Assembly (NCBI RefSeq): GCF_037963835.1
Contig: NZ_CP150145.1
Coordinates: forward strand, 4,712,001-4,776,000
Reading direction: 5' to 3'
Length of the DNA stretch: 64,000 nt
From: Paenibacillus sp. FSL H8-0332
Lineage (GTDB): Bacteria; Bacillota; Bacilli; Paenibacillales; Paenibacillaceae
A model generated the notes under the pieces. It did no database searches and had not been told where the DNA came from. It worked only from the letters and a program-made list of their open reading frames with translations. The translations under genes were made by a program, and so were the position numbers. Shown in pieces: positions 35,923-44,294 of this stretch (position 1 is the first letter of the stretch; each line of letters opens with the position of its first letter).

Positions 35923-35945
35923 ACTAATCAGCACCTCAAGGGAAG

Positions 35946-35961
35946 TATAACACGTGTTATA
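35946..35961. promoter_or_regulatory. autoregulatory operator of the GH38-locus LacI gene
   Basis: TATAACACGTGTTATA is a perfect 16-bp palindrome 23 bp before the LacI start. It shares its 14-bp core with 34673-34686. Confidence 0.8.
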
Positions 35962-36001
35962 AAACAATGTATAGCGGCTTAATCCGCTTACCCATCCGCA
36001 C

Positions 36002-36048
36002 AAAAAAGCCCCGCAGCCCATCATCAACATCATTCATGGCACGGGGCA
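36002..36048 (-). terminator. terminator after the copper-amine-oxidase-like gene
   Basis: On the minus strand GCCCCG (36042-36047) pairs with CGGGGC (36008-36013), followed by TTTTTT. Confidence 0.72.
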
Positions 36049-36054
36049 ACTTAT

Positions 36055-36570
36055 TTATTTCTGCAGCTCCTGATCCTTTTGCTTCAGCAGGTCGGCGTAT
36101 TCTTCCTTGTACTGCTCCAGCTTCTGCTTGAGCTCAGCATTGCCGGGACTCGTCTTCAGCAGGCTGCTGGTGGTGAGGATGTTAGTGACCACGGCATCGA
36201 TTTTGTCGTCAATAATATCAATTTTGCTCTTGGCCGCAGTCAAGGCTGGATCAGGTGTGCTAACCGGCACAGGACCAACCAGCGAGCTTTTCTCGTCGGA
36301 CAACGGAGGAGCGGCTTGACCTTTATCATCCAGGCTAATCGTTTTGCCTTTCACTGTCACTTGGAATCCGGCCAGTTCGCCGATGGCGCGCACGGGCGCA
36401 TAACTCTTGCCGTCAATAACAATAGCCGGATCGGCCAGCTTCTTCCCATACACATTTACCGTATACTCCGCCTGAATGGCCTTTCCTACCAGGGTTGCCG
36501 AAGCGCCCAGCGCCTGCGCACCCACCATTAGTATCGCTCCGGCAATGACTCCGGCGACAATCTTTTTCAT
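36055..36570 (-). CDS. secreted protein with copper amine oxidase N-terminal-like (stalk) domain
   Basis: A 171-residue exported protein. The signal peptide is MKKIVAGVIAGAILMVGAQA. Residues ~25-80 hold the small domain often annotated as copper amine oxidase N-terminal, with DPAIVIDGKSYAPVRAIGEL. The last ~60 residues are a predicted coiled coil (Lys/Glu/Gln-rich LKQKLEQYKEEYADLLKQK). Such proteins are frequent in Paenibacillus and probably bind the cell wall; no enzymatic function should be assumed. AGGGAG precedes the ATG. It is monocistronic with its own terminator. Confidence 0.82.
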   Translation of the reverse strand: MKKIVAGVIAGAILMVGAQALGASATLVGKAIQAEYTVNVYGKKLADPAIVIDGKSYAPVRAIGELAGFQVTVKGKTISLDDKGQAAPPLSDEKSSLVGPVPVSTPDPALTAAKSKIDIIDDKIDAVVTNILTTSSLLKTSPGNAELKQKLEQYKEEYADLLKQKDQELQK

Positions 36571-36695
36571 AAGAAATTCACTCCCTGTATAAGACTATGA
36601 CTATTATTCTATCATTTTATTGCGGCGGGTGCTTCTCTTCGGCAGAAAACAGCCAACTGTTATTTTTTCCAAGTGAGCTAAAAGCAGCTTAAGGA

Positions 36696-36724
36696 TTGAC
36701 AACGCGGCTATTCCTCTCTATCAT
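36696..36724 (+). promoter_or_regulatory. promoter of the iron-siderophore binding protein
   Basis: A perfect TTGACA (36696-36701), 17 bp, then TATCAT (36719-36724). A Fur box follows immediately at 36736-36750. Confidence 0.72.
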
Positions 36725-36735
36725 ACATAATTAAA

Positions 36736-36750
36736 TGATAATGATTATCA
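36736..36750. promoter_or_regulatory. Fur box (7-1-7 type)
   Basis: TGATAATGATTATCA is a perfect match to the Bacillus Fur consensus TGATAATnATTATCA. It covers the predicted transcription start of the next gene, so iron should repress it. Confidence 0.9.
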
Positions 36751-36789
36751 TCGTCATTAAAATACATACTCTCTTAAGGAGCACTGCAC

Positions 36790-37815
36790 ATGTCTAGCAT
36801 TACTAGCGCCAAAAAATCATTACTCCCGTTAACCCTGCTTCTCTTCACCTTGATCCTGGCCTCGTGCGGCCTGCCAAACAACACAACTACTGCGACAGCT
36901 CCTTCAGCCGCCGCCACAAGTCAGGCAACCGTAGCGCCTGAGGCCAGCCAGGCAGCTGTCACGGAAGCGGCTGCTGCAACACGGATGTATACCGATTACA
37001 AGAAACGGGAGGTTAAGATTCCAACCCAGCCCCAGAAGATTGTGTATGTAGGCAGTAATCCGGGTGACCTGCTTGCACTAGGCATTAAGCCTGCGGGAGC
37101 TTCGCTAAGCGTCATCGGCACACAGGTGGCTTACCCCGATCTGCTCGAAGGGATTGAAGATATCGGCTACCCTTTTTCCCCTGAGAAAATCCTTGCCCTA
37201 TCACCAGACCTGATTATCTTCGACGACTGGGATGAGACCGGTATTGAATCACTAAGCCAGATTGCTCCGACCGTGGTTGTTGGACTTGACGGCACCTTCC
37301 CGACGGAGGAGCGTGTCCGGCAACTCGCTGACTTGTTCGGCCGTACGGAAGCTGCGGACCGCTGGTTCAATGATTATAAGACGAAGGTTGCCTCCGTGAA
37401 GAAGCAGCTCAATCTAACTGAAGGTGATACAGCTACTTCCCTGCTGGTGCTTGGCTCCGAGCTCTACATTATGGGCGGCAAAGGTCTGAACGAAACGCTG
37501 TACGGACAGCTTGGCTTCAAGCCGGCAGAAGGCGTCCAGAAGCTGGTCGATGCCGGCGAACGGTTCGTAACTATCTCCGATGAGGTGCTGCCACAGTATA
37601 TTGGAAAGCATATGTTCCTCCTTACCGACACCAGCAGCAAAACAGTTGCGAGACAGAACGCACTTATGGACAGCGGCCTATGGAAAGCGATCCCTGCCGT
37701 CAAGGAAGACCGTGTATACACCTTCGACAGCAAATATAACTTCGATGATCCGATTACCCTCGACCGGCTGCTGGATGAGATCGTGGAGATTTTCAGCAGC
37801 AAGGGTACAGAGTAA
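36790..37815 (+). CDS. iron-siderophore ABC transporter substrate-binding lipoprotein
   Basis: Captures ferric siderophore outside the cell and delivers it to a FecCD-type permease. The 341-residue precursor has a lipobox ending at Cys26 (LASC), an Ala/Thr-rich linker, then a FhuD/FeuA-like TroA fold: VGSNPGDLLALGIKPAG, SPEKILALSPDLIIFDDWDE and SLWK-like DSGLWKAIPAV. A perfect Fur box overlaps its promoter. No permease or ATPase gene lies nearby, so it must pair with components encoded elsewhere. AAGGAGC precedes the ATG. A terminator follows. Confidence 0.92.
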   Translation: MSSITSAKKSLLPLTLLLFTLILASCGLPNNTTTATAPSAAATSQATVAPEASQAAVTEAAAATRMYTDYKKREVKIPTQPQKIVYVGSNPGDLLALGIKPAGASLSVIGTQVAYPDLLEGIEDIGYPFSPEKILALSPDLIIFDDWDETGIESLSQIAPTVVVGLDGTFPTEERVRQLADLFGRTEAADRWFNDYKTKVASVKKQLNLTEGDTATSLLVLGSELYIMGGKGLNETLYGQLGFKPAEGVQKLVDAGERFVTISDEVLPQYIGKHMFLLTDTSSKTVARQNALMDSGLWKAIPAVKEDRVYTFDSKYNFDDPITLDRLLDEIVEIFSSKGTE

Positions 37816-37837
37816 TTAGAAAAATATCGCGCTCGAG

Positions 37838-37862
37838 AATTGTGTTCGGTTTTTCGATCATA
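37838..37862. repeat. short dispersed intergenic word
   Basis: TTGTGTTCGGTTTTTCGAT resembles the start of the 51-bp unit at 15081 (TTGTGTTCTGTTTTTCGCAT), 22.8 kb away. Only this part of the unit is present. Confidence 0.5.
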
Positions 37863-37881
37863 ATTCACTGTACAGCAACGC

Positions 37882-37909
37882 AAAAAGGACAGGCTGCCCT
37901 GTCCTTTTT
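37882..37909 (+). terminator. bidirectional terminator between the binding protein and GH30 genes
   Basis: AAAAAGGACAGG (37882-37893) pairs exactly with CCTGTCCTTTTT (37898-37909) around a 4-nt loop. Confidence 0.92.
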
Positions 37910-37937
37910 CACGTTTCACTGCCTATGCTTGGTCACA

Positions 37938-39293
37938 CTATACCTCGATCCCGCCTACCCTCACCGAAACCGCACCCTTCGCAGCGATGGCAAGGGTCAG
38001 CAGTTCTTCCCCCTCCAGCCGCACAGCCACGGTCTCTGGGGTCTCTCCGTCGTTGAACAGGACGACTACGATGGACCCGTCGCGGTTGCGGAACGCAACG
38101 GAGCGCACCTGCTCATTGCTGGCGGCAGACTCCAGGCGCAATGCCCCGGGGCGGATCACCTTGCTGAAATGTGCCAGTGCATAGTAGTCCAGGGTATACG
38201 TCAGCTCCCGGGTCTGCTGGTTGACCGTCACTACCCCGCGGCAGGTGCTCTCCCCGAAGCCGGGCACCGTAGGGCCGTTCTGTTCATCCAAGGCCATATT
38301 CCATAGCACGAATGATTTGCTGTGATTCCGCAGAATCTCAATCCCCGTGCGCATCACATTGGAGAAGGCCTGCTCGAACGGGGGAATCCATTCCCCGCCG
38401 GAGCCTTCGGTGAAATGGACCTCGTGCTCCGGGTAGGCCGCCTGCACCTCTGACTGCGCGGACGCCGCACCGCCGTACCAGTGCCAGGCTACGCCGTCCA
38501 CGTCTGCCCCGGCTTCCTCCAGCACAGACAGCGGATAATCCGGCCGGTCCCAGTTATGGTCGTAGCAGAAGATTTTGGCGGCCACCCCGTGCTGTCTGAA
38601 CGCAGGCTTCAGATAGTCCCGGATGAACTCCCGCTGCTCCTCCGGCAGCATCAGCATACTGGGGTAATGCTGCGGCTCATAGAGCGGCTCGTTCTGCACA
38701 GTGACAGCATAAACAGGTAAGCCATGAGCGGCATAGGCCTGAATATAGCGGACAAAATAATCCGCATATACTCCGTAATACTCCGGCTTCAGCCGCCCGG
38801 CGATCATCGAACCGCTGGTCTTCATCCAGCCCGGCGCACTCCAGGGTGAGGCCATCAGCTTCAGCTCAGGATTAAGCCTGAGTGCCTCCTGCACTAGAGG
38901 AATGATGTCCGTCTCGTCGTGGGCGATGGAGAAGCGGGCTAACTCCGGATCGCTCCCGCCTTCAGGCAGGTCGTTATAGCTATAGACCGTTCTTGCATAA
39001 TCCGATGCGCCCATGGGATTACGGAGGAAGGACAAGCCGATTCCCGCCTGCGGATCGAACAGCTTCTGCATAACCTCAGCCCGCTGCCCGGCGTCAAGCA
39101 CCTGATGGATCAGGTAGGCGGACGAGTCGGTGAAGGAGGCCCCGAAGCCATCCATCTCCTGATAGGTCTTGCTCGCATCAATGTCTACGGTGACCGTAAC
39201 TCTACCAGCAGGAGCCTGCGGCAGCGCCGCAGCGGGCTGTTCCACGAACAGCCGGTCCTCTCCGCTGGACTGGTACACGATAATTTCATTCAT
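37938..39293 (-). CDS. GH30 family beta-glycosidase (glucosylceramidase-like)
   Basis: A 451-residue retaining glycosidase. The TIM-barrel catalytic acid/base is Glu202 (TVQNEPLY) and the nucleophile Glu296 (VHFTEGSGG); the start of the barrel shows the typical MDGFGASFTDSSA. A C-terminal beta-sandwich follows. The sequence fits the glucosylceramidase/beta-1,6-glucanase part of GH30 rather than the xylanase part, but exact specificity is unknown. No signal peptide, so it acts on imported substrate. ATG 39293 follows GGAGGG by 8 nt. It is the last gene of the lpl operon. Confidence 0.9.
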   Translation of the reverse strand: MNEIIVYQSSGEDRLFVEQPAAALPQAPAGRVTVTVDIDASKTYQEMDGFGASFTDSSAYLIHQVLDAGQRAEVMQKLFDPQAGIGLSFLRNPMGASDYARTVYSYNDLPEGGSDPELARFSIAHDETDIIPLVQEALRLNPELKLMASPWSAPGWMKTSGSMIAGRLKPEYYGVYADYFVRYIQAYAAHGLPVYAVTVQNEPLYEPQHYPSMLMLPEEQREFIRDYLKPAFRQHGVAAKIFCYDHNWDRPDYPLSVLEEAGADVDGVAWHWYGGAASAQSEVQAAYPEHEVHFTEGSGGEWIPPFEQAFSNVMRTGIEILRNHSKSFVLWNMALDEQNGPTVPGFGESTCRGVVTVNQQTRELTYTLDYYALAHFSKVIRPGALRLESAASNEQVRSVAFRNRDGSIVVVLFNDGETPETVAVRLEGEELLTLAIAAKGAVSVRVGGIEV

Positions 39294-39357
39294 GTTCTTT
39301 CCCTCCATCCTGTTATTTTAAGAAAGGGCCCAAAACGGGCCCTCCCTTGCGCCTTGC

Positions 39358-40998
39358 CTACTTAATGCCCAGCTTTTCCTTATTGGCCTTCATCTTCTCA
39401 CTGCGAACCTCTACTATCTTGCTCCAGTTGTTCTTGTCGAGGAATGCTTTATGATCGGCCAGCGTACTGTCAAAAGCAGCCTCGTCCTTGGCACGGATCA
39501 TACTGACCAGTGTGGTGTTCCAGTTCGTATTAATGGCCGTCTGGCCGCGGGCCTCCGGCGTTCCCTGATCCGGGTTAATGTTCTCCAGGATGAAATGCGG
39601 CTTCAGCTTGCCCTTGCCCCATTCCTGCATCTGCTTGATCGACTCGGGGAAAGCATCCTTGCTCAGCGCTTTGTGGCGGTCATGTCCGAAGAACATGAAT
39701 TCGCCCATCCGGTAGTCCTTCTTGAACTTATCCGCATTATTAAGCTGCAGGTCCTTCACTTCCGGCAGCAGCTCAACTGTACCGTCCGGGTTCGATTTAT
39801 ATGTCACGCCTTCAACCCCGTAGTTCATCAGCTTCTGTCCTTCTTCGCTCAGCAGGTACGTGAAGATTTGAATCGCTTTGGCCGGGTCCTTGCAGTTCTT
39901 GGTGATGTAATTGATCATCCAGCCGGTAATCCCGGATTGATTCAGGGTCGGCTGATGCCCTACGGTGCTCTGCGGCCCGTCAACAGCCATGTACTCCTTA
40001 CCAGGATTGGCGCTCATGAAAATCTGCAGATTGCCGCCCTGCTGAGGTGTACCGTCGAGCAGCATGGCCGCATATTTGCCGGATTTCACCTTTTCCTCAA
40101 AGCCGGTTCCGTCATCCGCGAAGCTGTCATCACTGATCGCCCCGTCTCTGTACACGGCATTCAGCGTCCGCAGCCAGGTCAGATAATCCTCATCCAGATT
40201 GCGGTTGTAGAACTTGCCATCCTCCGTCTCCAGCGGAACGCCGATGAAATCCTGCAGCGCATCCCCGAGCGAGCCGGTCCCTTCCCCGATGGCATTGAAC
40301 CCGAAGGGGATCATGTCCGGGAATTTGCTCTTAATTTCATTCATTGTCTTCTGGAAGGCCTCCGGGGTCCCGAAGTCAGGGCTACCCAGCGCTTCATACA
40401 CATCCTTGCGGATGACAAAAGCCGTCTTCGCCGGAATATTGCCGCTGTCATAATCTGCCTGTGTATTGGAATAGTTCGGATAACCGTAGGTTTTGCCGTC
40501 CTTCAGCTGGAACCAGTTCAGCGTGTCGGCAGCAGCCACCTTGTTGAAATACGGGTCATACTTCTCCGCCAGCTCATTGAGCGGAAGCGCCCAGGTGGAG
40601 GCCTTTTGCACAACCGGGGAATTGGAGTCGAAGATCGTCAGCAGATCCGGCATATCGCCGCCCGCGAAGAACGTATTCAGCTTCGTATCGTCCCCGGTAA
40701 TGAACTTGATATTGATGTTCAGATCCTCTTTGATCTTCTTGGTGACTACATCCTTGCCGAAGTCCGTATTCCACCAGTCTGCGTTCACATACCAGGTTAA
40801 GTCCGTAGTCTCCTCTTTCTTATCGAGCTGCCAGGCCGGAGTCTCCGGGTCTACCGTATACCGATTGTCCAGGGACACCTCTACCGCCTTAGTGGAGCCG
40901 CCGCCCGAGCTGCAGCCTGCCGCCACCAGCATAGCCGCCATCAGGAGCAGCGCGGGTTTTAGCGTTTTTGTGCCGAGAACTTTAGTCATCTTGATCAT
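39358..40998 (-). CDS. extracellular sugar-binding lipoprotein (LplA-like)
   Basis: A 546-residue ABC solute-binding protein of family 1, large type. The lipobox ends at Cys29 (VAAGC), followed by a Ser/Gly linker. The body contains LTWYVNADWW, FFAGGDMPDLL and a long C-terminal lobe typical of LplA-type oligosaccharide binders of Bacilli. It works with the two permeases upstream on the same strand; the ATPase (MsmX-like) is not in the window. AGGAGG precedes the start at 40998. The paired GH30 suggests it captures a beta-glucosyl-containing oligosaccharide. Confidence 0.9.
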   Translation of the reverse strand: MIKMTKVLGTKTLKPALLLMAAMLVAAGCSSGGGSTKAVEVSLDNRYTVDPETPAWQLDKKEETTDLTWYVNADWWNTDFGKDVVTKKIKEDLNINIKFITGDDTKLNTFFAGGDMPDLLTIFDSNSPVVQKASTWALPLNELAEKYDPYFNKVAAADTLNWFQLKDGKTYGYPNYSNTQADYDSGNIPAKTAFVIRKDVYEALGSPDFGTPEAFQKTMNEIKSKFPDMIPFGFNAIGEGTGSLGDALQDFIGVPLETEDGKFYNRNLDEDYLTWLRTLNAVYRDGAISDDSFADDGTGFEEKVKSGKYAAMLLDGTPQQGGNLQIFMSANPGKEYMAVDGPQSTVGHQPTLNQSGITGWMINYITKNCKDPAKAIQIFTYLLSEEGQKLMNYGVEGVTYKSNPDGTVELLPEVKDLQLNNADKFKKDYRMGEFMFFGHDRHKALSKDAFPESIKQMQEWGKGKLKPHFILENINPDQGTPEARGQTAINTNWNTTLVSMIRAKDEAAFDSTLADHKAFLDKNNWSKIVEVRSEKMKANKEKLGIK

Positions 40999-41031
40999 CT
41001 TCTTGACCTCCTATAATGTAGTGAACCTCTT

Positions 41032-41919
41032 CTACTCCTTGACCGCTCCCAGCATCATGCCCGAGATGAAGTACCGCTGAAGAATGGGATACATCGCAAC
41101 AATCGGCAGTGTGGTAATGACAATGGTGGCCAGCTGAACTCCTTTGGTGGTGGTCTCAATGACGACGGAGCCTCCGATATTCTGCATGGACTGGGTCTGC
41201 GACTGCACAATAATCTCATACAGCTTCATCTGCAGCGGGTAGAGCGCCTGATCGGTGATGTACAGCTTCGTGGTCATGAAGTCGTTCCATTGTCCCACCC
41301 CGTTGAACAGGGCGATCGTTGCCATCGCGGGCATGGACAGCGGAATGAAGATTTTGAGGAAAATATGCCAGTCGCCTGCGCCGTCAATCTTGGCCGACTC
41401 CTCCAGCGAATCCGGCACGTTCCGGAAAAAGTTCATCAGAATCACCACATCGTAATAACTGAATAATGCGGGGATAATATAGACCCAGAAGCTGTTCAGC
41501 AGCCCGAGCGATTTGATAAGCAGATACGTCGGAATCATTCCGCCGGAGAAAAACATCGTGATCACGCCCATCGCCACATACAGCTTGCGGCCGCGGATGT
41601 ATCTTTTGCTGAGACCGTAGCCGATCATCGCGCAAAAGAATACGTGGGTGATCACCCCGAGGAACGTCTTGGCGACCGAGACAACGAAGGATTGCCCGAT
41701 CGTGCTGTCATTGAAGACCGCCCGGTAATTCTCCAGCGAGAATTCCTTGGACCAGAAGATGAATCCGCCCTCGGCAAGCGCCTTACCCGAACTAAGGGAG
41801 GAGATAATTACGTTCCATAAGGGAACGAGGATAATAACCATGAAGCAGACCAACAGCATCTTATTCACCGCATCAAAGATCCGGCTGTCGAGACCTTCCC
41901 GTATGACCTTCCGATTCAC
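41032..41919 (-). CDS. ABC transporter permease (LplC/CarB-type)
   Basis: A 295-residue sugar ABC permease of the MalG-like type with about six membrane segments, for example VNKMLLVCFMVIILVPLWNV near the N-terminus. The EAA loop that contacts the ATPase is EESAKIDGAGDWHIFLKIFI, followed by PLSMPAMATIALF. It follows the LplB-type permease by 13 bp and precedes the binding protein by 33 bp, so the three subunits are made together. Confidence 0.92.
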   Translation of the reverse strand: MNRKVIREGLDSRIFDAVNKMLLVCFMVIILVPLWNVIISSLSSGKALAEGGFIFWSKEFSLENYRAVFNDSTIGQSFVVSVAKTFLGVITHVFFCAMIGYGLSKRYIRGRKLYVAMGVITMFFSGGMIPTYLLIKSLGLLNSFWVYIIPALFSYYDVVILMNFFRNVPDSLEESAKIDGAGDWHIFLKIFIPLSMPAMATIALFNGVGQWNDFMTTKLYITDQALYPLQMKLYEIIVQSQTQSMQNIGGSVVIETTTKGVQLATIVITTLPIVAMYPILQRYFISGMMLGAVKE

Positions 41920-41932
41920 TCTAGCGCCCCCT

Positions 41933-42928
41933 CTACAACACGGATTGATTATCGTTCAATTTACTGGTGACCTTGTTGGCCATAAGCAGCAGGATTACCG
42001 ACACAATGGAGACACCGAGGCCGACAGCCGTAGCATAGGAGAAATCGCCCTGCGTCATCCCCATGCGGTAGACATAAGAGTTGATAACCTCTGCTTTCTC
42101 CCGGTTCTGCGAGTTCATCAAGACCAGCGTCTGATCCAGATTCGAGCCGAGTAGTCCGCTTACCGTCAAAATCAGATTCAGGCTGATGATCGCCTTCATG
42201 TTCGGAAGGGTGATATTCCAGATCTGACGCAGCCTGCCGGCTCCATCAATCCGGGCCGCTTCGTAGTAGGTGGGGTCAATCTTAGCCATAATGGCCAGAT
42301 ACAGAATGGTGCCCCATCCGGCTTCCTTCCAGATATCGGACAACGTGGCAATCCACCAGTACTTGCCTGCATCGAGCAGGATGTTGGACGGCTTCGAGAT
42401 CAGCCCGAGGTTCAGCAGCAGCTCATTGAACAAGCCGGAAGTGGAGAACCAGGTAATCAGCATCCCGCCCAGTACGATCCACGACAGGAAATGCGGCAGA
42501 TAGGAGATCGTCTGGACGATTTTTTTGAAGCGGCCCATGTTCAGCTCATAGATCATAATGGCGAGAATAATCGGAATGATGAACCCGATCCCAAGCTTAA
42601 GGAAGCTAATGCCCAGCGTATTGATGACCGCATCCCAGAAGTATTCGTCCGACAGAATAATCCTGAAGTTGTCCAGACCCACCCAGGGTGCAGTAGACAA
42701 GGTATCAATGACCGTGTAATTTTTGAAGGCAATGCTCAGACCGTAGATCGGTATGTAGCAGAAAATGATCATAAAAATAATGCCCGGCAGCACCATCGAC
42801 TGAATCTCCCACTGTCTTTTGTAATCGGTTACAAATTTTTTGATCCGCTGCCCCATAGGTTTCTTGGCGGACGGCGGGAACGCTGGCGGGATGGAAGCTG
42901 ATGTAGCAGACGCTGATGTTTTATTCAT
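41933..42928 (-). CDS. ABC transporter permease (LplB-type)
   Basis: A 331-residue sugar ABC permease of the MalF-like type. It has a basic cytoplasmic N-terminus (KFVTDYKRQW) and six likely membrane helices; the first is MVLPGIIFMIIFCYIPIYGL. The EAA loop is YEAARIDGAGRLRQIWNITL. It is the first gene of the operon, preceded by GAGAGGGGG. A LacI-type palindrome lies 59 bp before its start, so it should be the controlled promoter of the permease-permease-binding protein-GH30 operon. Confidence 0.92.
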   Translation of the reverse strand: MNKTSASATSASIPPAFPPSAKKPMGQRIKKFVTDYKRQWEIQSMVLPGIIFMIIFCYIPIYGLSIAFKNYTVIDTLSTAPWVGLDNFRIILSDEYFWDAVINTLGISFLKLGIGFIIPIILAIMIYELNMGRFKKIVQTISYLPHFLSWIVLGGMLITWFSTSGLFNELLLNLGLISKPSNILLDAGKYWWIATLSDIWKEAGWGTILYLAIMAKIDPTYYEAARIDGAGRLRQIWNITLPNMKAIISLNLILTVSGLLGSNLDQTLVLMNSQNREKAEVINSYVYRMGMTQGDFSYATAVGLGVSIVSVILLLMANKVTSKLNDNQSVL

Positions 42929-42986
42929 GATCTTGTCCCCCTCTCCATTGAGATATCCAGTTGGTGCTCAAGTTGATGCCCAAAGC

Positions 42987-43004
42987 AATAAAAACGTTTT
43001 TATT
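42987..43004. promoter_or_regulatory. operator palindrome before the lpl operon
   Basis: AATAAAAACGTTTTTATT is a perfect 18-bp palindrome centred on CG, upstream of the LplB-type permease. Its 16-bp core also occurs before the adjacent LacI gene at 44091-44106. Confidence 0.82.
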
Positions 43005-43053
43005 TTGGCGCAAAAAATCCCCCTCCTGTAAAATCAGTTTCACACGCAGCCCT

Positions 43054-44073
43054 CTATTTGCGGTCCTTCCGCTCCAGCTTCACATGACTTGAGCCTCTTA
43101 CGACAAGCTCGCCCTGCAGCTTCTGTGCTGAACCCTGCTCCTTGTCTTGAATCATGCGGACCAGATGATCAATCGCCAGCATGCCCTGTCTTGCAATCTG
43201 ATTCCTTACCGTTGTGAGCGGCGGCGAATAATAAGGGGCGATATCAATATCATCGAAGCCCATCACGCTGACATCCTGCGGCACTTCGTAACCGTAGCTC
43301 TTGAGCGCTTGAATACAGCCCATTGCACTGATATCATTGCCGGCCAGGAAGGCGTCAGGGACTCTCGCGGGATGCAGGCGGAGGTAAGACTTCACGGCAT
43401 TATAGGTGCTGTCCTCCTCAAAATACCCCTGAAGGATAAAATCCTCCTCCACCGGAAGCTGGTATTCACGCAGCGCGGCCAGATATCCTTCCTTCCGCTG
43501 CACGCTGTCGAACATCGTATCCACGCCGGAAATATAGGCAATCCGCTTATGCCCCAGGCTGATTAAATACTTCGTAGCCTCATAGCCTGATTCATAGGAA
43601 TCAAAGATAATGCTGCCCATCCCCTCATCCTCCAGCACCCGGTCCAGAAACACCGCCTTAATCTTGTCTTTCTTCATAGCGATAATGTCCTGTTCGTCGA
43701 TGCCCAGCTCCTCATAGATAATGACGCCATCCACCCGCCGTCCGAGGATATTGCTCATAATGACTTGTTTGTCCTTGGTGACGAATACATTCAGGCCATA
43801 GCCCAGGCGGTCGCATTGACGGGACATGGATTCTACCAGCTTGTAGAAGTACGGACCGGACACACTTGTTGTGAAGAACCCCAGCATCTTCGTGGTCCCT
43901 GATTTCAGCAGCTTGCCGTTCAGATTCGGCACGTAATTCAGGCGCTGGGCCACCTTCAGTATATGGGCTTTGGTCTCCGGGCTCAGCACATCCACATCAT
44001 TCAGGGCGTTGGAGACCGTCGAGATGGAGACCCCGGCTTCCCGTGCGACATCTTTGATCGTTATCTTAGCCAT
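43054..44073 (-). CDS. LacI-family regulator of the lpl/GH30 operon
   Basis: A 339-residue LacI/GalR regulator. The helix-turn-helix and hinge are TIKDVAREAGVSISTVSNAL (about 4-23); the ligand domain has GNDISAMGCIQ, VMGFDDIDIAPYYSPPLTTV. I chose ATG 44073, preceded by AAAGGA; an upstream in-frame start would span the operator. It lies directly before the lpl operon on the same strand, and the same palindrome stands before both. It is therefore the probable repressor of this oligosaccharide system and of itself. Confidence 0.92.
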   Translation of the reverse strand: MAKITIKDVAREAGVSISTVSNALNDVDVLSPETKAHILKVAQRLNYVPNLNGKLLKSGTTKMLGFFTTSVSGPYFYKLVESMSRQCDRLGYGLNVFVTKDKQVIMSNILGRRVDGVIIYEELGIDEQDIIAMKKDKIKAVFLDRVLEDEGMGSIIFDSYESGYEATKYLISLGHKRIAYISGVDTMFDSVQRKEGYLAALREYQLPVEEDFILQGYFEEDSTYNAVKSYLRLHPARVPDAFLAGNDISAMGCIQALKSYGYEVPQDVSVMGFDDIDIAPYYSPPLTTVRNQIARQGMLAIDHLVRMIQDKEQGSAQKLQGELVVRGSSHVKLERKDRK

Positions 44074-44090
44074 ATCAATATTCCTTTTTG

Positions 44091-44106
44091 ATAAAAACGT
44101 TTTTAT
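44091..44106. promoter_or_regulatory. autoregulatory operator of the lpl-locus LacI gene
   Basis: ATAAAAACGTTTTTAT, a perfect 16-bp palindrome 17 bp before the LacI start codon, repeats the core at 42988-43003. Confidence 0.82.
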
Positions 44107-44241
44107 TGACTCTAAAGTAACATGAAACCGCTTTAAATACAACACTTTTTCTCATTAGCTATATTCAGCCACCTTTTCATCTCATTTTACTATAAGACAG
44201 CGGGATTTAGCTATGCGGGAGTGAGGGTACGGCGCTGCTTC

Positions 44242-44288
44242 ATGCCAAAGAAAGGCCTTGCTTAGCTTGGCAGGCCTTCCTTTGGCAT
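44242..44288 (-). terminator. long hairpin after the ATP-grasp gene
   Basis: ATGCCAAAGAAAGGCCT (44242-44258) pairs with AGGCCTTCCTTTGGCAT (44272-44288) with one mismatch. It ends 6 bp from the stop codon; no T-run follows. Confidence 0.6.
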
Positions 44289-44294
44289 ATCATA

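Noticed and set aside
39451..40800. Long plus-strand frame over the sugar-binding lipoprotein
   Set aside because: Antisense shadow; the minus strand has lipobox, ribosome site and family fold.
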